In this document: positions 1 through 6,145 of the stretch, piece after piece
How positions within the stretch are numbered: the first letter of the stretch is position 1
How the letters are laid out: each line of letters begins with the position of its first letter
Assembly (NCBI GenBank): GCA_051003795.1
Contig: JBPCKZ010000021.1
Location: 1 to 9,392 of the forward strand
DNA length: 9,392 bases
Source: JALYXS01 sp051003795
GTDB taxonomy: Bacteria; Acidobacteriota; Terriglobia; Bryobacterales; Bryobacteraceae
Reading direction: 5' to 3'
Translations under genes and position numbers: made by a program
Notes under the pieces: generated by a model
The model's database searches: none
Seen by the model: the letters and a program-made list of their open reading frames with translations, nothing else
Told to the model about the DNA's origin: nothing

Positions 1-60
1 GGTCCAGAAGTTCCATTTCAGAGGCCTGGCGCCAGTCCTCAAGCGAGATCAAGGTGTCGT
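1..60 (-). other. Short open fragment at the left window edge, unidentified
   Basis: Read on the minus strand, a frame different from that of the neighbouring receiver-domain remnant is open from an in-frame TAA near position 88 to the window edge. It includes the peptide LISLEDWRQASEMELLD. A TTG at 50-52 could serve as a start, but I see no Shine-Dalgarno before it. The composition is protein-like, but I do not recognise a family. It may be the start of another gene running off the window, or further debris of the degraded kinase region. Confidence 0.2.
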
Positions 61-499
61 CTGGCCGGCGGCAACCAAAGGGTGATTAGGGCGGGTCCGT
101 CCATGTTGGGCATCGGGATGTCCGTGATCGGGAGGTCAATGCGGCCGTCGTATCGTTCGCTAGTTTGAACCGCTTCTTCGCCGTCCGCCGCTTCCAGGAG
201 ATTGTACCCGAGGCGCTTGAAGTAGGCGTGAGTCATCGCCCGCAGCAGGGCTCGTCTTCCACCAGTAGGATCGTTGCCGGGCTGGAGCGGGCCGGGACCG
301 GCGAAATCTCGGGCGCGGGCTGCACGAACACGGCATCCTCGACACTGGGCAGCAAGATCTCGAATATGGAACCTTCGCCCGGCTTGCTAAAGACGTTGAG
401 CTCGCCTCCCGCCTCTTTCACAATGCGGTAAACGACCGATAAACTTAGGTCGGTGCCCTTACCCAGCGGTTTGGTTGTAAAGAAGGGCTCACTGAACTG
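39..499 (-). pseudogene. C-terminal remnant of a hybrid sensor histidine kinase (HATPase end plus receiver domain), frameshifted
   Basis: Reading leftward from about 499, the minus strand encodes the end of a histidine-kinase ATPase domain: EPFFTTKPLGKGT (F box into G1), then VVYRIVKEAGGELNVFSKPG and GSIFEILLP (G2 region). A Pro/Ala-rich linker and the start of a receiver domain (TILLVEDEP) follow. The frame breaks near 247-250. The receiver continues one frame over as LRAMTHAYFKRLGYNLLEAADGEEA and then TDIPMPNMDG, which holds the phospho-acceptor Asp. Restoring one base after GAG CCC joins both parts. The usual GTGLGLS reads GTDLSLS, losing two conserved glycines. Homology stops after DGPAL, and a TGA lies just upstream of the first piece, so the kinase core is absent. 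Such proteins normally autophosphorylate on His and pass phosphate to Asp; this copy cannot. It could be the far end of the kinase whose N-terminus lies at 3462-3806. Confidence 0.8.
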
Positions 500-500
500 T

Positions 501-711
501 CACAATAATTGTCTTAATCAATCGATTGAATTCAGGTATTGTTAGTGCGGTCTAACATAAGAAACCTCGGAACCTGTTAGCCCGCTTCGCCGTAACTCAG
601 CACACACACAAAGAACTGAGTAAATCTTGACGGGTGAAAAACCACGGATACGCAATTTACTCGCAGCGTCGTCATTTGGGATAACGCAGCGAAAAGTGTA
701 GAGGAGAAGTT
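501..711 (+). promoter_or_regulatory. AT-rich palindrome-bearing leader upstream of the multicopper oxidase
   Basis: This non-coding stretch is clearly more AT-rich than its surroundings. It holds an 11-base palindrome at 502-512 (ACAATAATTGT) and a perfect 12-base palindrome at 518-529 (TCAATCGATTGA). The hexamer TGTTAG occurs at 540-545 and 575-580 with its complement CTAACA at 552-557. An 8-base inverted repeat, GAGTAAAT (618-625) with ATTTACTC (655-662), lies further down. A TTGACG at 627-632 resembles a -35 box, but no convincing -10 sits 16-18 bases downstream. A good Shine-Dalgarno, GAGGAG, is at 701-706, five bases before the oxidase ATG. The palindromes look like regulator sites for the oxidase gene. 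Which regulator binds is not evident. Confidence 0.4.
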
Positions 712-2613
712 ATGTTTAATCGACGGCAATTTCTGCAACTGACCGGCTTGAGTGGCACCGGTCTTTTTCTCGCCAAACGGGCATTCGGGTATCCTTTCCC
801 GTACAGCCCGCATCTGGCCAAATTCATCCAAAACCTGCCTGGTCTGGGTCCATCCGGGATACCCGTCGCGACGCCCATAAAAGTGGGGAGTGTTGATACG
901 TACCGGATCACGATGCGGGAATTCCATCAGCACGTGCACCCCAATTTGCCCGCGACGAAGCTTTGGGGGTACGCCGATGCGACGCACAACTCGTCGCCGG
1001 CCCCGCGATATCTCGGACCCGCGATTGTGGCGCAGCGAGGTACACCGGTGCACATCGCGTACACCAACGAACTTCCGAATTCGCAATCGTTGCCCGTGGA
1101 TACCACGCTGCCCGGCGACGAACCGGGCCAGCCTGTAAACCGCGCCGTGCCGCACCTGCATGGTGGGGTTGTGCCTTGGACGAGCGATGGCGGACCCTTG
1201 TCGTGGTTTACTCCGGGGAACGCGAAGGTGGGCGTGGACTTCGTTTCCAGCAATTACGTGTATCCCAACGATCAAAGTGCCCGCCTCATGTGGTATCACG
1301 ATCACGCGATAGGCAACACCCGGCTGAATGTGTATGCCGGACTCGCCGCGCCGTACATTCTCCGCGATAGTTTTGAAAACTGGCTGATCCAACTGGGAGT
1401 GCTGCCGAGCGGTCCGTATGAGGTCCCGCTGGTGATTCAGGACAAGATCTTCAATTCCGACGGCTCGCTCGGGTACCCGGACGAGTATGACAAAACCCGT
1501 TGGACCTACGGCCCAGACGATAATCCACCGGCCAAGGTTAAATACCCGAACTTGCCCGTTCCTTCCTGTGTTCCGGAATTCTTCGGCGACACGATTCTGG
1601 TGAACGGCGCTGTCTATCCCGTGCTGAACGTTGAACGCCGGGCCTACCGCTTCCGGATACTCAATGCTTCTCAGGCGCGTTTCTACAACTTGCAACTGTT
1701 CTATGCCAAAGCCGGACAACCGACAGAGGCCAACACCAGCGCACCCGGGCCGTCGTTTATCCAGATCGGTACGGAAGGCGGGTTTCTGCCTGTTCCGGTG
1801 GTCATCCGCTCCGGAACCCCATTCGGCTCCAAGCCGATCCCCTACAACCTCCTGTTAGCGCCCGCGGAGCGCGCTGATGTGATCATCGATTTCTCGAGCG
1901 TACCGGCTGGCTCGAAGCTGATCCTGTATAACAATGCGCCAGCGCCGTTTCCGGGAGGCGATAACCGGAACGATTACCAAACGGTCGGAACCGGGCCGGA
2001 TTCGCACACTCTGATGCAGATCGTAGTCGGGAGCGGTACACTCTCGCCGGACTTTTTTTCGGATAGTGCGCTCGCGAGCTACTTGTCCTCAAACCCCGCC
2101 CCGCAATTACTGGGGGGTGCGACCATGGACAAGACTCTAAACGAGGATTACGACGACTATGGCCGACTGCTGCAGCGCGTGGGAACCACCACCAGCTTGA
2201 GCCTGAATAACCAGGGGCTGGCAACCTATGGTTTGAACTTCAACTCTCCGGCGACAGAGGTGGTCAAGCCGGGCGAGATTCAGATCTGGCGCGTGTTCAA
2301 CCGGACCGCCGACACGCATCCCATGCACTTCCACCTCGTGAACGTTCTGGTGCTTTCGCGCGCGAGGTTCGATCCAACAACTTTCCAGATTGTACCCAAT
2401 ACCACCAGGTTTCCGGACAAGAACGAGCAAGGTTACAAGGAAACCGTTCGAATGAACCCGGGCGAAGTCACTGAAGTCGTCATGAAGTTCGATCTCCCCA
2501 GTGACCCTGGGCCCATCAGCAAGCGCACCGGAGGATATAACTATGTCTGGCATTGCCACATCCTCGAGCACGAAGAGCACGACATGATGCGGCCTCTTAT
2601 CGTGAAACCGTAG
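712..2613 (+). CDS. Tat-exported three-domain multicopper oxidase (laccase/CotA/bilirubin-oxidase type)
   Basis: This 633-residue protein couples one-electron oxidation of a substrate to four-electron reduction of O2 to water outside the cytoplasm. The N-terminus has a twin-arginine motif (NRRQFLQ, residues 3-9) and a short hydrophobic stretch, so a folded copper enzyme would be Tat-exported. All copper ligands are visible: HLHGG (H148, H150), WYHDH (H196, H198), HPMHFH (H536, H539, H541) and HCHILEHEEHDMM (H614, C615, H616, H620). C615 and the axial M625 match the type-1 site of CotA, whose segment is nearly identical. There is no Met-rich insert of the CueO kind, so a phenol/bilirubin-type oxidase is likelier than a cuprous oxidase. 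The start is fixed by GAGGAG five bases upstream and by the Tat signal. The frame is intact although both flanks are gene debris, so it is probably under selection and perhaps acquired. The natural substrate cannot be read from the sequence. Confidence 0.95.
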   Translation: MFNRRQFLQLTGLSGTGLFLAKRAFGYPFPYSPHLAKFIQNLPGLGPSGIPVATPIKVGSVDTYRITMREFHQHVHPNLPATKLWGYADATHNSSPAPRYLGPAIVAQRGTPVHIAYTNELPNSQSLPVDTTLPGDEPGQPVNRAVPHLHGGVVPWTSDGGPLSWFTPGNAKVGVDFVSSNYVYPNDQSARLMWYHDHAIGNTRLNVYAGLAAPYILRDSFENWLIQLGVLPSGPYEVPLVIQDKIFNSDGSLGYPDEYDKTRWTYGPDDNPPAKVKYPNLPVPSCVPEFFGDTILVNGAVYPVLNVERRAYRFRILNASQARFYNLQLFYAKAGQPTEANTSAPGPSFIQIGTEGGFLPVPVVIRSGTPFGSKPIPYNLLLAPAERADVIIDFSSVPAGSKLILYNNAPAPFPGGDNRNDYQTVGTGPDSHTLMQIVVGSGTLSPDFFSDSALASYLSSNPAPQLLGGATMDKTLNEDYDDYGRLLQRVGTTTSLSLNNQGLATYGLNFNSPATEVVKPGEIQIWRVFNRTADTHPMHFHLVNVLVLSRARFDPTTFQIVPNTTRFPDKNEQGYKETVRMNPGEVTEVVMKFDLPSDPGPISKRTGGYNYVWHCHILEHEEHDMMRPLIVKP

Positions 2614-2849
2614 CCTGGAGTTGGCACGGCTGACAGAGCGGCACGCGGATGCGCCTATGCATACTTGGATGGCTTCCCGCCGCGACCCCGATCTGTCGGC
2701 CTGTGCCGGCTTCCGTAGTAGCACCTTTCGCGGATCGTGACCGTGGAGCCCCTTACGGCTAGCGAGCGCGACAATCCTTAGTGGCGAGGACGGACGTGCT
2801 GGCGAGCTACCTGCCAACGTGATCGGTGACACAGGCCGATCCGGCAGCG
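2614..2849. other. Intergenic sequence after the oxidase, no recognisable gene
   Basis: No frame on either strand gives a recognisable protein here. An inverted repeat, GATCGG (2821-2826) with CCGATC (2836-2841), could form a small hairpin with a nine-base loop. No T-run follows on either side, so it is not a convincing terminator. Confidence 0.4.
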
Positions 2850-3037
2850 GAGCCGCCCAGCGGAACACGACCACCACGATCGGGGGCAGTGATCGATATG
2901 CTCTGCGGTTGACCCTGGAAGTAGACGTTCTCCGTGAGTATCCATTCCGGGCCGTTGCCCATGTAGCTGCCCCGAAACATCTCCGCGTCAGTGTTGAACA
3001 GTTCCCGATAAAAGCCCGGCTTCGGAACACCAATGCG
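2850..3037 (-). pseudogene. Scar of a glycogen branching enzyme C-terminal domain (GlgB-like)
   Basis: Read on the minus strand from 3037, the sequence encodes RIGVPKPGFYRELFNTDAEM, then FRGSYMGNG and, after about 15 residues, GQPQSISIT. After a frame change it continues as LPPIVVVVFRW. This follows the end of bacterial 1,4-alpha-glucan branching enzymes (alpha-amylase all-beta C-terminal domain): a 'G(V/I)xxPGxxxExLNTD' turn, a GGSnxGN segment, a conserved hG(r/q)xxSLSLTLPP strand and a hydrophobic end. The break lies near 2885-2890 and fits loss of two bases or gain of one between T and LPP. No catalytic barrel is visible upstream; only about 60 codons survive. The match comes from memory of the family motif, not a database search. 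A related GH13 C-terminal domain is the main alternative. Confidence 0.65.
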
Positions 3038-3461
3038 GCACCGCTTTGCCGCGCAGCGCCTAGCCGTGATGGGTGTTGTAAAATGCTGGCGTCGCGCGAA
3101 GGCGGCCGCGCTGGTCGCCGAATGCGGCGCCCAACGTGGCGGAAAAATGGCGCCGAGAAATCCCGATCACGGTTCCCGGTGCCCGCGTGTTCCTGGTGGA
3201 CAGCCTGCGCACGTCGTCCAGTTCCGGTCCGCATGGCGCCAATGAGGGCAAGTATCGTAGCGGTCGCATCGTGCGCGAAGGCTTCCATACAACGTTGACG
3301 CAAATGCGGCTGGCTATGCGCGGTAAGAACCGCCAAAGATCGCTGGCAAAAGATCTGTTCCGAACCGTCTTTCTTCGTGGCCGGTGAATCCCGACACGGG
3401 CAAACCGGTCGTCGTGGACGATGAACGCGTTCTGGCCAAGGAGTTCGAAAAGGTGCGCCGC
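3038..3461. other. Degraded interval between two gene remnants; coding-like debris of unknown family
   Basis: Several frames are open on both strands, but none gives a recognisable domain over its length. The most protein-like stretch is on the plus strand at about 3370-3460, which reads NPDTGKPVVVDDERV and then LAKEFEKVRR; the same frame has a stop near 3330. A second plus-strand stretch at 3112-3200 reads NVAEKWRREIPITVPGARV. They could be pieces of one broken gene or chance frames in GC-rich DNA. I assign no function. Confidence 0.3.
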
Positions 3462-3806
3462 TCAAAATGGATCGGCGCGGAGTTCGGATGCGTTACGGCG
3501 TTCGGTGGGGGTGCGTCCCGTGCGGCCGATCTCCTTCAAAGCTTCGCGGCATGGAACCAGAGCGTTTTCATAGTTTTCCAGATATCTCGGATCCCCGGTC
3601 AGCAGATAGCCGCGCTGGCAGGTTTCGGCGTCCGTTACCGCGGCTTGGAGATTCTGCAAACGCGCGAGAGCGGCATGGGCCTCGGCGACCACCTTGCCTT
3701 CCGATGACCAGCGCGTGGAGGTATAGAGGGTAAGGAGGGACGAGCAGAGGAGCACGAGAGCGGCTGCCGCAAAGATTAGCCGGGACGTTTTCGAGAGACT
3801 GGCCAT
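3462..3806 (-). pseudogene. Truncated N-terminus of a CHASE3 sensor histidine kinase
   Basis: The 114-residue frame starts MASLSKTSR and has a hydrophobic membrane segment at about residues 10-28 (LIFAAAALVLLCSSLLTLYT). A CHASE3-type extracytoplasmic domain follows, with the hallmark ETCQRGYLLTGDPRYLENYE. In CHASE3 kinases this domain is about 140 residues long, followed by a second membrane segment, often PAS domains, and the kinase core. Here the frame ends at a TGA partway through CHASE3, and no continuation is evident in other frames. The product would be a small membrane protein without catalytic parts. The ATG at 3804-3806 has no Shine-Dalgarno, but a TAATAT box (3817-3822, minus strand) lies ten bases ahead of it. 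The missing C-terminal domains match in kind the remnant at 39-499 on the same strand. A small functional membrane protein cannot be excluded. Confidence 0.75.
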
Positions 3807-4039
3807 AAACGGAGCGATATTATTCCCGGCTTATTTCTAGTCAGTGCTGAGGATGGGGAAATTTCTTATTCGTTTTCCGCGTTTTGCGGGCTGGCGGAAT
3901 GGGGTTGAGAATCTGGGCATGACTACGCAGTCATTGAAGCATGCGGAATCGCGAAAGCCAGGGCGCCTGGAACATTAAGCGACTGAACGGAAGCAAGAAA
4001 AGAGGGCGTAACGTTGTGACGGAAGAAAAAACAACCACC
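3807..4039. promoter_or_regulatory. Divergent intergenic region with inverted repeats
   Basis: This spacer separates the leftward kinase remnant from the rightward hydrolase operon and contains no gene. It has a 6-base inverted repeat with a 4-base loop, ATGACT (3919-3924) and AGTCAT (3929-3934). It also has CCAGG-GCG-CCTGG at 3958-3970, and TTCCGC/GCGGAA in the stretch at about 3876-3900. A purine-rich, A-rich stretch at about 3988-4035 lies just ahead of the hydrolase promoter and could act as an UP-like element. None of the repeats is followed by a T-run, so operator use is likelier than termination. Confidence 0.3.
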
Positions 4040-4077
4040 TTGGCGTCCGGCGATGGCGGCTGATACAATCTCCTTCC
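4040..4077 (+). promoter_or_regulatory. Promoter for the hydrolase pair, probably leaderless
   Basis: TTGGCG (4040-4045) and TACAAT (4064-4069) are separated by 18 bases. The -10 is preceded by TGA (extended -10, 4061-4063). The ATG at 4078 begins only nine bases after the last base of the -10, so transcription would start about one or two bases before the start codon or on it. There is no Shine-Dalgarno in the gap. The same TGATAnnATCTC pattern precedes the gene at 6146. Confidence 0.6.
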
Positions 4078-4950
4078 ATGCGAATGCCTGTTCTCATTCT
4101 GGTAATGGCCGGTGCCGCGACTCTGGCTGGCGCGCCTCTCGACCGTAAAGATGTCGAATACGGACGCCCGGGCGGCAGGCCGATTCCGCTCGACCTTCAT
4201 GTTCCCGACGGACCGGGGCCATTTCCCGCCGCCATACTCGTCCACGGCGGCGGGTTCGACCAAGGGAGCAAGAGCACCAATGTCCGCCCGCTATTCGATC
4301 TGCTGGCCGGCGCCGGATTCGCATGGTTCAGCATCGATTACCGGATGGCGCCCGAGTTCCGTTTTCCCCAGGCGATCGAGGATTTGAACAGCGCGATCAA
4401 GTGGGTGAAGGCCAATGCGGCGGAGTATCGCGTGGATGCTTCGAAGCTCGCGATCATAGGCGAATCGGCAGGCGGGTTTCTCGTTAACTACGCCGGGACG
4501 CACGAGACGCCCGAAACGCGAGTAGCGGCCGTCGTGGATTTTTACGGGCCCGTCGATTACGGAAAACTGGCCGAATTGCGGCGCGACCATCCGGAACGCT
4601 TCAACATGGCTTCGATCGACAAGCATGCGGCGAACGGCGGCGGAATTCATTTCTTCGGCGCGGAACATCTTGACGTTGCGGGCCTCGCAAAGCTGCGCTC
4701 CATCTCGCCTATCGGCGGCGTGCACAAGGGAATGGCGCCGTTCCTTTGCATTCACGGGACCAAGGACGATCAGGTGGCCTATGAACAGTCGCCCGCAATG
4801 TGCGAGGCGATGCGCAAAGTGGGGGCGAAGTGCGAACTGATCTCGATCGAAGGAGGCGGGCACGGGATGAGCGGTTGGCGCGACGCCGAGATGCAGCACT
4901 GGAAGCCCGAGACGATCGCCTGGCTGAAGGAGACGCTGAACGTGAAGTAA
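4078..4950 (+). CDS. Secreted alpha/beta hydrolase, esterase/lipase type
   Basis: The 290-residue protein begins with a Sec-type signal peptide (MRMPVLILVMAGAATLAGA, about residues 1-19), so it acts outside the cytoplasm. The fold is that of the hormone-sensitive-lipase/BD-FAE group: an oxyanion-hole motif HGGGF (H56-F60), the nucleophile elbow GESAGG (S130), an acid in HGTKDDQV (probably D230) and the base in GGGHGM (H262). All triad members are present, so it should be active on an ester, perhaps an acetylated sugar or a short-chain ester; the substrate is not readable. The ATG at 4078 sits directly behind an extended -10 box without a Shine-Dalgarno; an in-frame ATG at 4084 is an alternative. 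The next gene starts 17 bases downstream with its own Shine-Dalgarno, so the two probably form an operon. Confidence 0.92.
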   Translation: MRMPVLILVMAGAATLAGAPLDRKDVEYGRPGGRPIPLDLHVPDGPGPFPAAILVHGGGFDQGSKSTNVRPLFDLLAGAGFAWFSIDYRMAPEFRFPQAIEDLNSAIKWVKANAAEYRVDASKLAIIGESAGGFLVNYAGTHETPETRVAAVVDFYGPVDYGKLAELRRDHPERFNMASIDKHAANGGGIHFFGAEHLDVAGLAKLRSISPIGGVHKGMAPFLCIHGTKDDQVAYEQSPAMCEAMRKVGAKCELISIEGGGHGMSGWRDAEMQHWKPETIAWLKETLNVK

Positions 4951-4967
4951 TTTCCGGAGGCTGAATC

Positions 4968-6107
4968 ATGAATCAAAACATGCTCGGCGCCTATGGCGAA
5001 TGGGCCGCTCAGTCGTTGCAGGACCCGCCACGGTTGTCTTTTCGTCAGCCTATGTTCGACAACGTGGATTCGTGGCGCGCGTTGGCGCGCGCGCGATTCC
5101 GCGAAATGCTGATGGGGCCGGGCGGCGCGCTAACACCCGTCGGAGCGGTGCAGCATCAACTGGATTTCGACGGATTGTCCATCGAGCACATTCAGTGGCA
5201 ACTGCCTTATGGACCTCCGACAGAGGCGCTCGTATCAAAACCGGCCGGAGCCACGGGAAAATTGCCGGCAATTGCAGGGCTGCACGACCATGGCGGAAAC
5301 AAGTACTTCGGACTGCGGAAGATTACACGAATGTCGAAGGACCCGCACCCGGCCATGCTGCGGCATCAGGAGAAGTACTACGGCGGCTTGGCCTGGGCGA
5401 ACGAATTGGCTAAACGCGGCTATGTGGTGCTGGTTCACGACACGTTCACGTTTGGGAGCCGGAGGATGCGGCTCGCCGATGTGCCAGGCAACCTTCGTAA
5501 CAATCTCGTCGAGGCCAACCCGGAAGCCGAGGACGAGATCCTGCGCTACAACCAGTTTGCGGCCAATCACGAGCACATAATCGCGAAGAGTCTTTTCAGC
5601 GCGGGGATGACGTGGCCCGGCGTTTTTGTCTTTGACGATCGGCGCGCCGTGGATTATCTCGCTTCGCGGCCCGACGTGGACGCAACCAGGATTGGCTGCG
5701 CGGGGCTATCGGGCGGCGGCCTGCGCACCGTAATGCTGACCGCGGCCGACGAACGCATCCGCTGTTCGTGCTGCGTGGGAATGATGACGACTTGGCGCGA
5801 TTATTTACTGAACAAGTCTCATACACACACCTGGATGGTCTACGTTCCCGGACTCCCGCGGGATTTGGACTACCCTGAGCTCCTGGGGCTGGGTGCGCCG
5901 AATCCGGTGCTGGTCCTAAACAACAGGCAAGATCCGCTGTTCACCATGCCGGAGATGGAACGGGCGGACCGCATACTCACGGAAGTGTACAAGAAGGCGG
6001 GCGCACCGGAACATTACCGTGCCGGCTTTTACGACGGACCGCATAAGTTCGACCGCGAGATGCAGAAAGAAGCATTTGCGTGGTTTGACCGCTGGCTGAA
6101 GAGCTAG
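4968..6107 (+). CDS. Cytoplasmic alpha/beta hydrolase, dienelactone-hydrolase/acetyl-xylan-esterase-like
   Basis: This 379-residue protein has no signal peptide or membrane segment. The catalytic triad can be placed: nucleophile in GLSGGG (S248), acid in NNRQDPLF (D322) and base in DGPHKFD (H359). LHDHGG (residues 105-110) lies where the oxyanion hole is expected. About 90 residues precede the core fold, and an insert of roughly 70 residues after strand 4 (RMRLADVPGNLRNN onward) probably forms a cap. It resembles the large DLH/abhydrolase-7 type proteins common in Acidobacteria and Planctomycetes, whose substrates are mostly unknown. GGAGG at 4956-4960, seven bases before the ATG, fixes the start. 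It follows the secreted esterase by 17 bases, so the pair may act in sequence on one ester-bearing compound, which is inference. Confidence 0.9.
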   Translation: MNQNMLGAYGEWAAQSLQDPPRLSFRQPMFDNVDSWRALARARFREMLMGPGGALTPVGAVQHQLDFDGLSIEHIQWQLPYGPPTEALVSKPAGATGKLPAIAGLHDHGGNKYFGLRKITRMSKDPHPAMLRHQEKYYGGLAWANELAKRGYVVLVHDTFTFGSRRMRLADVPGNLRNNLVEANPEAEDEILRYNQFAANHEHIIAKSLFSAGMTWPGVFVFDDRRAVDYLASRPDVDATRIGCAGLSGGGLRTVMLTAADERIRCSCCVGMMTTWRDYLLNKSHTHTWMVYVPGLPRDLDYPELLGLGAPNPVLVLNNRQDPLFTMPEMERADRILTEVYKKAGAPEHYRAGFYDGPHKFDREMQKEAFAWFDRWLKS

Positions 6108-6130
6108 AGAGCATGCGTTCAGGCCGGGTT

Positions 6131-6145
6131 TGATATTATCTCTGC
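6131..6145 (+). promoter_or_regulatory. Extended -10 promoter for the FG-GAP/oxidase operon, probably leaderless
   Basis: TGATATTAT (6131-6139) is an extended -10 box. Six bases separate its end from the ATG at 6146, so the transcript would begin at the start codon. No Shine-Dalgarno fits. I see no good -35 at the proper distance, which is tolerable for an extended -10. The layout copies the promoter at 4061-4077. Confidence 0.5.

Noticed and set aside
600..611. CA dinucleotide run
   Set aside because: It has only about five or six units; no sign of function or phase variation is visible.
577..1719. Long minus-strand open frame of 380 codons opposite the multicopper oxidase
   Set aside because: It lies antisense to a gene with full copper-ligand motifs, has no recognisable domain, and is explained by GC-rich codon bias.
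2821..2841. GATCGG/CCGATC hairpin as a terminator for the oxidase
   Set aside because: The stem is only six pairs, more than 200 bases past the stop, and has no T-run on either strand.
2137..3465. Minus-strand open frame of 442 codons spanning the oxidase end and the degraded region
   Set aside because: It is antisense to the oxidase for 480 bases and Arg/Pro/Ser-rich. Its only family-like stretch, LPPIVVVVFRW, belongs to the branching-enzyme scar after a frame change.
4291..4899. Minus-strand open frame opposite the secreted hydrolase
   Set aside because: It is a shadow of a gene with an intact triad and has no domain or start signal.
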